A stretch of 64,000 nucleotides of DNA from positions 1,364,001-1,428,000 of the forward strand of contig CAVVVI010000004.1 in the NCBI GenBank assembly GCA_963751795.1. The letters run 5' to 3'. Of the stretch, positions 16,522 through 26,877 are shown piece after piece. This DNA is from BOG-908 sp963751795. Lineage in GTDB: Bacteria; Pseudomonadota; Alphaproteobacteria; Acetobacterales; Acetobacteraceae. The translations under genes and the position numbers were made by a program. Below the pieces are notes generated by a model. That model was given only the letters and a program-made list of their open reading frames with translations. It did not search any database and was not told the DNA's origin. Position 1 is the stretch's first letter, and the number at the start of each line of letters is the position of its first letter.

Positions 16522-16613
16522 GCCGCGATCGCCGCAAAAAGCAGCGTTTCGGAGGGTTGACGAAATCTTAATCACTGGCAAGGTTGCAACCCTTACAGAA
16601 ACGGGAACGTTCC

Positions 16614-19339
16614 ATGAACAAAATGACAGCCGGGTTGACGTCGTGCCGTCGCGCATTGCCATTGCGCGACGCCCTGCGTGCCGGGGCCGCGACCATCCTT
16701 TTGCTCGGCGCTGGTGTCGCCGGCGCCCAGGCGGCCCAGCCGGTTTCGCACGCCGACCAGGTCGGCAACGATGACGGGCTGAGCAAGCCCAACTACTACC
16801 GCTACCTCAACCTCGCTTATCCCGCCGCCAGCGTCGATCCCCGCCAGTCCGAAGCCGCACGCGCCGCCTACGAGGCGGTGGTGGGCAGCAGCGCGCCGGC
16901 CGGCAGCGCCTGGATGGAATTCGGCTATCAGACGGCGACCGTGCCTGGACCCGTCACCTATACCGGCCTCAACTTCACAGCGTCCGGCCGCACCACCGCC
17001 CTGGCTCTGACGCCGGGCTGCGAGACGCAAGGCGGCGCCTGCACCGCCATTCTCGGCGCCGCCGGCGGCGGCATCTGGATGGCGTCGAACCCCTTCAGCG
17101 GCACGGCGCAGTGGACCTACAGCTCCAACGGGCTGCACTCGAACGCCATCGGCTCGATCGCCGTCGATCCCGCGGCCGCTGGCCAGGTGATCTATGCCGG
17201 CACCGGCGAGCAGAACAGCTCGGGCGACTCCGAGGCCGGTGTCGGCCTCTACAAGACCATGGACGGCGGCAAGAGCTGGCACCTGATCCCGGCCTCGGTG
17301 CCGGTGGCCAACGGGCTGTCCATCTCGTCCATCGCCATCGACCCGCGCGATTCGATGCACATTTACTTCGGCACCGCGACCGCGCTGCACGGCGCCGCCG
17401 CCTCGGCCAATCCGTCGGTGCCGCCGAACACCGCGCCCACCGGCTTCTACGAGAGCCATGACGGCGGCAAGAGCTTCAAGCAGATCTACGCCGCCGGCCT
17501 CGGCCATTTCAGCGGCAGCGTGATGCAGGCGGCGCTCGATCCCAGCGATCCGGACACCGTTTATATCTCGGTGCTCGGCATCGGGCTGCTGCGCTCGTCG
17601 CCCGCGCTCGACGGCGACTCGGCGTTCCATGTGGTGTACGCGACGCAGTCGCCCGCCGGCAGCCCCAATGACGGCTTCAACCGGCAGGCCTTCGCGCTCG
17701 CCAAGCGTGCATCGACCACCCGGATCTATCTGGGCGAACTCGGTCGACTCCGATGGCAGCTCGGCGATCTACCGCACCGACAATGCCCGCGTGCCCGCCG
17801 CCAGCCTGAGCGACGGCGTCAACGACGCGGGCTGGATCGCGCTCAGCTCGCCCACCCCGGGCACGCCCGGCTACAGCAGCTATCATTTCTGCGAAGGCCA
17901 GTGCTTCTACGACATGTGGCTCGCCAGCCCGCCGGGCAAACCCGACGAGGTCTATTACGGCGGCTCGATGCAGTACAGCGAGATCTTCGTGGCCAACCGG
18001 CCGTCGAACGGCCGCGCCGTCATGCGTTCGGTCAATGCCGGCGTCAGCTTCACCGACATGACGCGCGATTCGCGCAAAGTGCCGGGCGGCATGCACCCCG
18101 ACCAGCATGCGGTGGTGTTCAACCCGCTGCTGCCCGAGCAGATCCTCGCCGCATCCGACGGCGGCCTGGCACTGACCAGCGGCGCCTTTGCCGATGCGTC
18201 CGGCGAGTGCGCCAGCCGTAACCTCACCGGGGCGGACCTGACCGATTGCCAGATCTGGCTGAAGGGGATCCCGACCAAGGTGACGCCGGCCAACCAGGGG
18301 CTGCGGACGCTCGAGTTCCAGGACATGGAGTTCAACCCTGCCAACCCCACCAGCATCGTGCTGGGCGGCACGCAGGATAACGGCACTTGGACCGGCAAGG
18401 CCGGCAACCCGGCGCTGATCGAGTCGGTCGGTGGCGACGGTGGCCTTTCGGGCTACGATGCCGCCCGCTCCACGACGACGTTCCACACTTATTATGGACC
18501 GTCGATGGACGTGAACTTCAACAGCAACGCGACGCTGGGCTGGAACTACGTCTCCGATCCGCTGGCCAAGAGCGGCGAGGCGACCGAGTTCTACATGGCC
18601 GCGATCACCGACCCGGTGGTGGGCGGCACCCAGTTCGCCGGCATGCAGCATGTCTGGCGCACCTTGGACAATGGCGGTCCGCGCACCTATCTGCAGCAGC
18701 ATTGCAACGAGTACACCGGCGACTTCGCCGCTACCTGCGGCGATTGGGTGGCGCTGGGGTCCGACCTGACAAGCAGCAGCTTCGGTTCGGACCATCGCCG
18801 GTGGCGAGATCGCGATCCTCAAGCGCTGGTCAGGTGACCAGGGCACGCTGTGGACGGCGACCAGCCGCGGCCGGTTGTTCCTCAGCACCAACGCCAACGC
18901 GGCCGATCCGACCACGGTGACGTTCAACCGGATCGACAATGCCTCCAGCCCGGTGCGCGTCGTCAGCGGCATCGCGCCCGACCTGGCCGACGGCACCCAC
19001 GCCTGGGTGTCCTACACCGGCTACGGCTCCAACACGCCCACCACGCCCGGCCATGTGTTCGACGTGCACGCGACGGCCGGTGCGCCGGCCACGTTCACCG
19101 ACATCAGCTACAATCTGGGCGACATGCCGGTGACCGCTTTGGTGCGCAACCCGGCGACCGGCGACCTGTTCGCGTCCACCGATTTCGGCGTGCTGACGCT
19201 GAAGGCCGGAACGCAGACCTGGGTGGGCGCCGGACATAACCTGCCCTACGTGGCAGTCTACCAGCTGAAGATCACGCCGCAGGGGCTGCTGTATGCAGCC
19301 ACGCATGGCCGCGGCATCTGGTCGCTGCCGACGCAGTAA
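16614..19339 (+). CDS. large secreted beta-propeller (BNR/Asp-box) protein, two frame breaks
   Basis: The product would be about 907 residues. It starts with a signal peptide (MNKMTAG, basic stretch, AATILLLGAGVAGAQA) and has Asp-box-like motifs such as SMDGGKSW-type DGGKSW and DGGKSF, plus SIAVDP, VVFNPLLP and LRTLEFQDMEFNP repeats. This is typical of sortilin/VPS10-like or sialidase-type propellers; function is unknown. The frame breaks twice, near 17736 and near 18781. Each time one extra base is present, after which the similarity resumes in the next frame to the stop at 19339. Both breaks fall in TCGGT contexts. Either it is a recent pseudogene or, more likely given the same type of break elsewhere in the window, these are assembly insertions. 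ATG 16614 has ACGGGAACG before it. Confidence 0.75.
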
Positions 19340-19389
19340 CGCCCATCATGGCCGCACCCAACACGGTGCGGCCGTGCCTCGATCGGCTG

Positions 19390-19423
19390 GGGCAGGCGAT
19401 CCGTGCGGATCGCCTGCCCTTTG
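19390..19423 (+). terminator. intrinsic terminator after the beta-propeller gene
   Basis: A 13-bp perfect stem (GGGCAGGCGATCC, loop GTGC, GGATCGCCTGCCC) is followed by TTT. It lies 50 bp after the stop at 19339 and before topA. Confidence 0.7.
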
Positions 19424-19551
19424 CCATGCGCGGCCCCGGCGCCTTGCGCCGCCTGATGCAGGCACCCACCTAGCGGCGTCACGCCGGAAACCTTGACTTT
19501 CCGCTGCCGCCCTCCCTAAGCGCAGCCCGCCGCCCGCATCCCAGGACACCA

Positions 19552-22270
19552 ATGACAGACGTCGTCGTCGTAGAATCGCCGGCCAAGGCCAAGACGATCA
19601 ACAAATACCTGGGCGACGGCTACACCGTGCTGGCGAGCTTCGGCCACGTGCGCGACCTGCCGCCCAAAGACGGCTCGGTGCGCCCGGACGAGAATTTCGC
19701 CATGGATTGGGAGAGCGACGAGCGGGGGCAGCGCCAGGTCTCGGCCATCGTCAAGGCGCTGAAAGGTGCCAAGACCCTCTATCTCGCCACCGACCCGGAC
19801 CGCGAGGGCGAGGCGATCAGCTGGCACGTGCGCGCCATGCTGGAGGAGAAGCGGGCGCTGCGCGGCGTGGACGTGCAGCGCATCACCTTCAACGAGATCA
19901 CCAAAACCGCCGTGCAGCGGGCGATGAAGCAGCCGCGCCAGCTCGATATGCCGTTGATCGAGGCCTACATGGCCCGCCGCGCGCTGGACTATCTGGTGGG
20001 CTTCACCCTCTCGCCGGTGCTGTGGCGCAAGCTGCCGGGCAGCCGCAGCGCCGGGCGGGTGCAATCGGTCTCGCTGCGGCTGATCTGCGAGCGCGAAGGC
20101 GAAATCGAGGCGTTCAAGCCGCGCGAATACTGGACCGTCGAGGCGCATTTCCAGACGCCGGCAGGCGCACCGTTCACGGCGCGGCTGTCGCATTTGGACG
20201 GCCGCAAGCTCGACCAGTTCGACCTGAACAACGCGGCCTTGGCCGCGCGCGCCAAGGCGGCCGTGGAGGCCAGCAATTTCAGCGTGGCGGCCGTCGAACG
20301 CCGCCGCGTCAAGCGCAACCCGCCGCCACCGTTCACCACCAGCACGCTGCAGCAGGAAGCAAGCCGCAAGCTCGGCATGGGCGCGCAGTCGGCCATGCGC
20401 ACCGCCCAGCAGCTCTATGAAGGCGTGGAGCTGGGCGGCGAGACGGTGGGCCTGATCACCTATATGCGGACCGACGGCGTGCAGATGGCGCGCGAGGCGA
20501 TCGAGGGCATCCGCGCCTATGTCGGCCAGGCCTATGGCGGCGCCTACGTGCCGCCGGCCGCGCGCGAATACACCAGCAAGGCCAAGAACGCCCAGGAGGC
20601 GCACGAGGCCTGCCGCCCCACCGACGTGGAGCGCACGCCGGATGCCGTGCGGCCCTATCTGAACGCCGAGCAGGCGCGGCTCTACGAGCTGGTGTGGAAG
20701 CGCGCCGTCGCCAGCCAGATGCAGTCCGCCGAGCTGGATCAGGTGGCCGTGGATGTGGGCAACGGCGTGGGCGGTGGCGGCGGCACCAAGCTGCGCGCCA
20801 ACGGCTCCATCGTCGCCTTCGACGGCTTCCTCAAGCTGTATCGCGAAGGCACCGACGAGGACGACGAGGACGAGGCCGGCCGCATGCTGCCGCCGATGGC
20901 CGAGCGCGACCCGCTCACCCGCGGCGAGGTCAGCGCCGACCAGCATTTCACCCAGCCGCCGCCGCGCTACTCGGAAGCCAGCCTGGTCAAGAAGATGGAG
21001 GAGCTGGGCATCGGCCGCCCCTCCACCTACGCCTCCATCCTCTCGGTGCTGCGCGACCGCAACTACGTGCGCATGGAAGCCAAGCGCTTCGTGCCGGAGG
21101 ATCGCGGCCGGCTGGTGACCGCCTTCCTAACCAGCTTCTTCGAGCGCTACGTCGATACCGGTTTCACCTCCGGCCTCGAGGCCCAGCTCGACGACGTGAG
21201 CGACGGGCGGATGGATTGGCGCGCGCTGATGCGGGCGTTCTGGGACGAGTTCTCCCGCGCCATCGAGCAGACGCGCGAGCTGAAGATCTCCGACGTGATC
21301 GACGCGCTGGACCAGGATCTCGGCGCGCATTTCTTCCCGCCACGCGACGACGGCAGCGATCCGCGCCTCTGCCCGGCCTGCCATAACGGCCGGCTGGGCC
21401 TCAAGCTCGGGCGCCACGGCAGCTTCATCGGCTGCTCCAACTACCCTGCCTGCCAGTTCACCCGGCGCCTCGCCATCGAGGGCGGCGAGGGCGATGCCGA
21501 GGTCCTCAAGGACGGCCTGCGCAAGCTGGGCCATCACCCGGATACCGGCGAGGATGTGACAATCCGCCGCGGGCCCTACGGCCTGTATGCACAGCAGGGC
21601 GAGCCCGACCCGGCCGACAAGAAATCCAAGCCGCGCCGCACCTCGCTGCCGAAAGGCATGGACGGCGAGGCGATCACGCTGGAGCAGGCGCTGGGCCTGC
21701 TGTCGTTGCCGAGGCTGATCGGCAAGCACCCGGAAACCGGGCAGGACATGGAAGCCGGGCTCGGCCGGTTCGGGCCGTATATCAAGATGGGCAGCATCTT
21801 CGCCTCGCTCGAGCGCGACGACGACATACTGGCCATCGGCATCAACCGCGCGGTGGACGTGATCGGCCGCAAGCTGGCCAGCGTGCGGGTGGTGGGGCAG
21901 CACCCGAAAGACCGCCAGGACATCCAGATCCGCAAGGGGCGCTTCGGCCCCTACGCCCAGCACGGCCAGGTGGTCGCAAATCTGTCAGCGCGAGCAGACG
22001 ATGGACGACATCACGCTCGACCAGGCGGTGGCCCTGCTGGCCGAACGCGGCAAGGTGCTCAAGCCCCGTGGCAAGAACGGCAAAGCCGCGCCGGCCAGGA
22101 AGGCGGCACCGGCCAAGGCGGCGGCTGCCAGGCCGGCTGCCAACGGCGCGGCCAAGCCCGCGGTGAAGGCTGCCGGCAAGGCCAAGCCGAAGGCGAAACC
22201 GAAGGCCAAGACCAAGGCTGCGGCCAAGCCCGCCGCCCGCAAGGCGGCTGCCGCCGGCAAGGCGGTCTGA
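19552..22270 (+). CDS. topA: DNA topoisomerase I, one frame break near 3' end
   Basis: Type IA topoisomerase that relaxes negative supercoils. The TOPRIM domain starts at residue 3 (VVVESPAKAKTINKYLG, TDPDREGEAI). The catalytic tyrosine is in the GLITYMRTDG segment near residue 305. A four-Cys zinc finger (CPACHNG, CSNYPAC) lies near residues 608-640, and further C-terminal repeats follow. The frame breaks near 21983, after GPYAQHGQVVANL. Dropping one base restores QREQTMDDITLDQAVALLAERG and a Lys/Ala-rich tail ending at 22270; without this the frame runs on into the next gene. An essential gene is unlikely to be broken, so an extra base in the assembly is the simplest reading. rnr follows directly. 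Confidence 0.93.
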
Positions 22271-22271
22271 T

Positions 22272-24485
22272 TTGCGCAAGGCCGGCAAGAAGCCGACGCA
22301 TCGCGCTGCGCCCAACGCCGATCCGCTGGCGCCCACCGCCGGCCTGCCGACGCGCGAGGCGCTGCGCCAGTTCATCACCGAGAGCGGCGGCCGCGTGGGC
22401 AAGCGGGAGCTGGCGCGCGCCTTCGGCATCGGCGCCGACCAGCGCGGTGCCCTGCGCGACCTGCTGCGCGATCTCTCCGGCCAGGGCGAGATCGCGCCGG
22501 CCGGCCACAAGCGCTTCGCCCCGCCCGGCCGCCTGCCGGATGCGATGATCGTGCAGGTGACCGGCACCGACCCGGACGGCGATCCGGTGGCCCGCCCGGT
22601 CGCCTGGCAGGGCGACGGACCGCCGCCGCTGGTGCTGATGCTGCGCGAACGCAGCGGCGAGCCGGCTCTGGCCCCCGGGCAGCGCGTGCTGGCGCGGCTC
22701 AAGCCGATCGGCGGCAACAAATACGAGGGGCGCACGCTCAAGCGCCTCAACGAGACGCCGGCCCGCGTGCTGGGCGTGTTCCGCGCGCCCGACCGGCTGG
22801 TGCCCACCGACCGCCGCAGCAAGGCCGAATGGCGCATCCCGGCCGGCGAGGCGGGCGGCGCGCAGGATGGCCAGATCGTGCTGGCCGAACCGCTGCCCGG
22901 CGGCAGCTACGGCCTGCGCCCGGCCCAGGTGGTCGAAGTGCTGGGCGACAGCAACGACGCGCGCGCCGTCAGCCTGATCTGCATCCACACGCACGACATC
23001 CCCACCGTGTTCTCGCCCGAGGCGCTCGCCGAGGCCAAGCGCGCCCGCGCGGCGCCGCTGGGCCGCCGCACCGATCTGCGCGAAACGCCGCTGATCACCA
23101 TCGATGGCGAGGACGCGCGCGATTTCGACGACGCCATCTATGCCGAGCCGGATGGCGACGGCCACCGCATCATCGTGGCGATCGCCGACGTGGCGCATTA
23201 CGTGCGCCCGGACTCGCCGCTGGACCGCGATGCGCGCCTGCGCGGCAATAGCTGCTACTTCCCCGACCGCGTGGTGCCGATGCTGCCCGAAGCGCTGTCG
23301 AACGGCTGGTGCAGCCTGCGGCCAAATGAGGATCGCGGCTGCCTGTTCGTCGAAATGTTCGTCGATGCCACGGGCCGCAAGACGCGCCACCGCTTCGGCC
23401 GCGGGCTGATGCGCTCGGCGGCGCGGCTGACCTACACGCAGGTGCAGGCGGCAAGGGATGCGGGCGACACGCTCGGCCTGGCCCCCGGCTTCCTGCCGGC
23501 ACTCTATGCGGCGTTCGAGGTGCTGCTTGCCGCCCGCCAGGCCCGCGGCACGCTGGATCTGGACCTGCCGGAACGCCGCGTGGTGCTCGACGAGGCCGGC
23601 CACGTGACCAGCGTGGCGCCACGCCCGCGGCTCGACAGCCACCGGCTGATCGAGGAGTTCATGGTGCTGGCCAACGTGGCCGCCGCCGAGGAGTTGGAGC
23701 GGCTGCACCGCAGCTGCATGTATCGCGTGCATGCCCCGCCTTCCGAGGAGAAGCTCGCCAATCTGCGCCAGTTCCTGGGCACGCTGGAGATCAGCCTGGC
23801 ACCCGGTCAGGTGAGCCCGCGCGACCTCGACGCCGTGCTCAAGCGCGTCGCCGGCACCGAGCATGCGCCGATGGTCAATGAAGTGATGCTGCGCAGCCAG
23901 AGCCAGGCGGCCTACAGCCCGGACAATATCGGCCATTTTGGTTTGTCGCTGGCCCGCTATGCGCATTTCACCAGCCCGATCCGCCGTTACGCCGACCTGC
24001 TGGTGCATCGCGCGCTGATCGCCGGCCTCAAGCTCGGCCCCGGCGCGCTGTCGGAGGGCGAGGTGGCCGGCTTCGAGGATGCCGCCGAACACATCACGGC
24101 CACGGAACGCCGCGCTGCGCTGGCCGAGCGCGAGGCGATCGACCGTTACCTTGCTGCATACATGGCCGATAAAGTGGGTGCCACGTTCGAGGCGCGCATA
24201 TCCGGCGTCACGCGTTTCGGGCTATTCGTGACCGTGCACGGCAACGGCGCCACGGGCCTGCTCCCGCTCTCGTCGTTGCCCGACGATTACTGGATCCACG
24301 ACGAGGCGACGCAATCCCTGATCGGCCGCAAGACGCGCAAGACGTTCCGCCTGACGCAGGACCTGACCGTCCGGCTGGCCGAGGCAAGCCCGGTCACCGG
24401 TGGGCTGATCTTCGCCCTCGGCGGGCAGCCCGCGCGCCCGGCGGCAGTGCGCCCGGTGCCGGAACGGCGCGGCCGGCGGTCCTAG
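22272..24485 (+). CDS. rnr: ribonuclease R
   Basis: The 737-residue 3'-5' exoribonuclease degrades structured RNA. It has an N-terminal winged helix (LREALRQFITESGG type), a cold-shock domain, then the RNB catalytic domain with TIDGEDARDFDDAIYAE, where the aspartates bind magnesium, and YFPDRVVPMLPEALSNGWCSL. An S1 domain (GATFEARISGVTRFGLFVTV) sits near the C-terminus. The start is TTG 22272, only 1 bp after the topA stop, so coupling is likely. topA-rnr linkage is common in alphaproteobacteria. Confidence 0.94.
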   Translation: MRKAGKKPTHRAAPNADPLAPTAGLPTREALRQFITESGGRVGKRELARAFGIGADQRGALRDLLRDLSGQGEIAPAGHKRFAPPGRLPDAMIVQVTGTDPDGDPVARPVAWQGDGPPPLVLMLRERSGEPALAPGQRVLARLKPIGGNKYEGRTLKRLNETPARVLGVFRAPDRLVPTDRRSKAEWRIPAGEAGGAQDGQIVLAEPLPGGSYGLRPAQVVEVLGDSNDARAVSLICIHTHDIPTVFSPEALAEAKRARAAPLGRRTDLRETPLITIDGEDARDFDDAIYAEPDGDGHRIIVAIADVAHYVRPDSPLDRDARLRGNSCYFPDRVVPMLPEALSNGWCSLRPNEDRGCLFVEMFVDATGRKTRHRFGRGLMRSAARLTYTQVQAARDAGDTLGLAPGFLPALYAAFEVLLAARQARGTLDLDLPERRVVLDEAGHVTSVAPRPRLDSHRLIEEFMVLANVAAAEELERLHRSCMYRVHAPPSEEKLANLRQFLGTLEISLAPGQVSPRDLDAVLKRVAGTEHAPMVNEVMLRSQSQAAYSPDNIGHFGLSLARYAHFTSPIRRYADLLVHRALIAGLKLGPGALSEGEVAGFEDAAEHITATERRAALAEREAIDRYLAAYMADKVGATFEARISGVTRFGLFVTVHGNGATGLLPLSSLPDDYWIHDEATQSLIGRKTRKTFRLTQDLTVRLAEASPVTGGLIFALGGQPARPAAVRPVPERRGRRS

Positions 24486-24571
24486 CCGGCCTGCTGCTGC
24501 TCGCCTGGGCGTGGTCGGGTCCGGCCCGCGCTTCGGCCAGCCCCGGTTTCGACGAGCGTCTCGCCGGCCAG

Positions 24572-25969
24572 GTGTTTGCCGCTGCACTCACCTTCGCCGC
24601 TCCCCGCACGCTCGATCCGGCGACCGCGCAGGATCTGACGCTGTGGGGCCTGCACGGCATCACCACGCTGGATCCGGTGCTCTCGGCCGGCCTGCGCGGC
24701 AACCGGCTGCAGGTGGCCGCCGGCACGCGCGTGCTGGCCGATCTGGCGGCACCCCCGCCCGACGCCGCCGAGGAATGGGGCCACGCGGCGGCCGCGGTGG
24801 AGGCGGCAGCCTACCGTGCCTCGGCCACGCTGCGCGCGGCGGGCACGCAAGGGCTGATCCAGGGCTTCTTCGACGAGATGTTCAACCATCTCGACCCCTA
24901 CTCCCGCTACGAACCGCCGGCCCCGGCCGAGGCCGAGCGCACCAAGCTGTCGGTGGATGCCGGCGCCGGCATCAGCGTGATCGCGCGCAACGGCGCGGTG
25001 GTGATCGACGGCTTGGTGCCGGACGGGCCGGGCCAGGAGGCCGGGGCGCGCATCGGCGACCGCATCATCGACGTGGACGGCCGCCATCCCCGCGCGCGCC
25101 AGCTGGATCGCGTGCGGGAATGGCTGACCGGGCTGGAGGGCACCAACCTCACCATCCACGTGCGCGGGCTGGACGGCGCGGCCCGCACGCTGGCGCTCAC
25201 GCTCGCCTACGTGCCGCCCGAGACGGTGTTCTCCGAACGCTCCGGCACCCTGCTGGTGATCCGCATCAGCAGCTTCGTCAGCAACACCGCCCAGCGCCTC
25301 AGCGAGGCGCTGGAGGCGGGCCTGGCCGCCAGCCCGCCGCCATCCGGCATCGCGGTCGATCTGCGCGGCAACCGCGGCGGGCTGCTGCGCCAAGCCGTCA
25401 CCAGCGTGGCGCTGCTGGCCGACCATGGCCTGATCGCCAGCACAGCCGGACGGGCACCGGCCGCCACGCATGACTGGCGCATCGATGGCGGCGACCTGAC
25501 GCACGGGTTGCCGGTAGTGGTACTGGTCGATGGCCGCACGGCCAGCGCCGCCGAGATCCTGGCCGCCGCCCTGGCCGATCTCGGGCGCGGCGTGGTGGTG
25601 GGCAGCGCCACGCTGGGCAAAGGGCTGGTGCAGACCATCACCCGCCTGCCTGATGGCGGCGAGCTGTACATCACCTGGAGCCGGGTGCTGGCGCCGCGCG
25701 GCTGGCCGATCCAGTCGCTGGGCGTGATACCGCAGCTCTGCACCAGCCCCGGGCCGTTCGCCCTGGCCGACCCGCTGGCCGGCGAGCAGGACATGAAGCC
25801 CGCCGTGGCCGCCGCCCGCGCCGCCCGCGCGCCGCTGCCGGTGGCCCAGGCGTTGGCCATACGCAGCGCCTGCCCGGCCGCCGAGGGCGATGACGGCGAC
25901 ATGCGGGCCGCGCATTTCCTGGTGGACCATCCGGCCGCCTACCGGGCAGGGCTGTTGCCGGCCGGTTGA
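24572..25969 (+). CDS. S41 family C-terminal processing peptidase
   Basis: The 465-residue form starts at GTG 24572. It has an N-terminal helical region, FFDEMFNHLDPYSRYE, a PDZ domain (AGISVIARNGAVVIDGLVPDGPG, GDRIIDVDGR) and the S41 core. The likely catalytic serine is in GRTASAAEI and the lysine in ATLGKGLVQT. Such proteases cut periplasmic proteins. The same frame is open back to about 24422, and the stretch just upstream (LAGLLLLAWAWSGPARASA) looks like a signal peptide. No ATG, GTG or TTG is in frame there, so either a CTG start near 24491 is used or the start region has a sequence problem. It lies directly after rnr and may be cotranscribed. Confidence 0.85.
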   Translation: MFAAALTFAAPRTLDPATAQDLTLWGLHGITTLDPVLSAGLRGNRLQVAAGTRVLADLAAPPPDAAEEWGHAAAAVEAAAYRASATLRAAGTQGLIQGFFDEMFNHLDPYSRYEPPAPAEAERTKLSVDAGAGISVIARNGAVVIDGLVPDGPGQEAGARIGDRIIDVDGRHPRARQLDRVREWLTGLEGTNLTIHVRGLDGAARTLALTLAYVPPETVFSERSGTLLVIRISSFVSNTAQRLSEALEAGLAASPPPSGIAVDLRGNRGGLLRQAVTSVALLADHGLIASTAGRAPAATHDWRIDGGDLTHGLPVVVLVDGRTASAAEILAAALADLGRGVVVGSATLGKGLVQTITRLPDGGELYITWSRVLAPRGWPIQSLGVIPQLCTSPGPFALADPLAGEQDMKPAVAAARAARAPLPVAQALAIRSACPAAEGDDGDMRAAHFLVDHPAAYRAGLLPAG

Positions 25970-26047
25970 GGCGGCGCGGGACAACGCTTCGGTGTCGTCT
26001 TGCGCCCGCCATCCCACGCGGTATGGATGGGCCCGGGAGCCAGAACC

Positions 26048-26563
26048 ATGGAAGACGAGACCGAGACGCCGGACGGCACGGGTGCCGCGCCCGACAGCCT
26101 GCTGCCCTATGATCAATGGACCGAGGACGCGCTGCGCGCCGTGGTGGCCCGTGCCCTGTCGCATGCCGCGACCCTCGGCCTGCCGGGCGAGCATCACTTC
26201 TACATCACGTTCAGGACCGACCACCCCGACGTGATCATCCCGGCCCGCCTGCGGCAGAAATATCCGGCCGAGATGACGATTGTCCTGCAGCACCAATACA
26301 AGGATCTGTTCATCGACGAGGCCGCGGGCGTGTTCGGCGTGAATCTGTCGTTCGGCGGCGTGAACTCGGCGCTGACTATTCCGCTGGCCGCGATCACCGC
26401 CTTCGTCGATCCGCACGTGCAGTACGGCCTGCGCTTCCGCGCCCAGGCCCCTGCCCCCGCCCCGGCCAGCGCGCCGCCGCCGCCGGAAGCCGCAGCCGAG
26501 CCCGCGCCGGATGCCACGCCGCAGGTGGTGAGCCTGGACGCGTTCCGGCGCAAGCGGGACTGA
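26048..26563 (+). CDS. sspB: SspB-type ClpXP adaptor (stringent starvation protein B family)
   Basis: The 171-residue protein has the alphaproteobacterial SspB pattern: YDQWTEDALRAVVARAL, HHFYITFRTDHPDV, PARLRQKYPAEMTIVLQHQYKDL and LSFGGVNSALTIPLAAITAFVDP. The C-terminus is a proline/alanine linker ending with VVSLDAFRRKRD, which fits the ClpX-docking tail. SspB tethers ssrA-tagged and other substrates to ClpXP. ATG 26048 has GGGAG 12 bp upstream; an earlier in-frame start at 26000 lacks one. It is transcribed on its own between the S41 gene and a convergent DUF2171 gene. Confidence 0.9.
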   Translation: MEDETETPDGTGAAPDSLLPYDQWTEDALRAVVARALSHAATLGLPGEHHFYITFRTDHPDVIIPARLRQKYPAEMTIVLQHQYKDLFIDEAAGVFGVNLSFGGVNSALTIPLAAITAFVDPHVQYGLRFRAQAPAPAPASAPPPPEAAAEPAPDATPQVVSLDAFRRKRD

Positions 26564-26581
26564 CAGCCGCGGGCGAGCCGG

Positions 26582-26812
26582 CTAGCTCTCCCAGAACTGC
26601 TCGGCGAGCTCCGACTTAAACGACATGCGCACCGCGTCGGCGTCGATCTCCTCGACCAGCGAGAGCGGCACGTAGTGATGCGCCCCGCCCGAGCCGCGAT
26701 CGGTCTTGGTCAGCTTGATCCGCTCGCCATCCACCTTGTCCACCGTGCCGATATGGCCGCCATCCGCGCCGATGACTTCCATGTGTTCGCGGATCTGTGT
26801 GCTGTCGATCAT
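26582..26812 (-). CDS. DUF2171 domain protein
   Basis: The 76-residue protein is recognisable as DUF2171: IREHMEVIGADGGHIGTVDKVDGERIKLTK, then HHYVPLSLVEEID. These small PRC-barrel-like proteins bind something not yet known and often occur near stress or envelope genes. ATG 26812 has GGAGCGG 4-10 bp upstream. It ends 18 bp from the convergent sspB stop. The polysaccharide ABC transporter ATPase lies 65 bp upstream in the same direction, so it could be the third gene of that unit. Confidence 0.85.
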   Translation of the reverse strand: MIDSTQIREHMEVIGADGGHIGTVDKVDGERIKLTKTDRGSGGAHHYVPLSLVEEIDADAVRMSFKSELAEQFWES

Positions 26813-26877
26813 GGGCCGCTCCTGCGCTGTATGCGGTCCTGAACGGGCGGCGGCGGGCAAAGATGCGGCGGCTGCGC

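Noticed and set aside
16557..16600. TTGACG near 16557 as a promoter of the beta-propeller gene
   Set aside because: No acceptable -10 box lies 16-18 bp downstream, so support is too weak.
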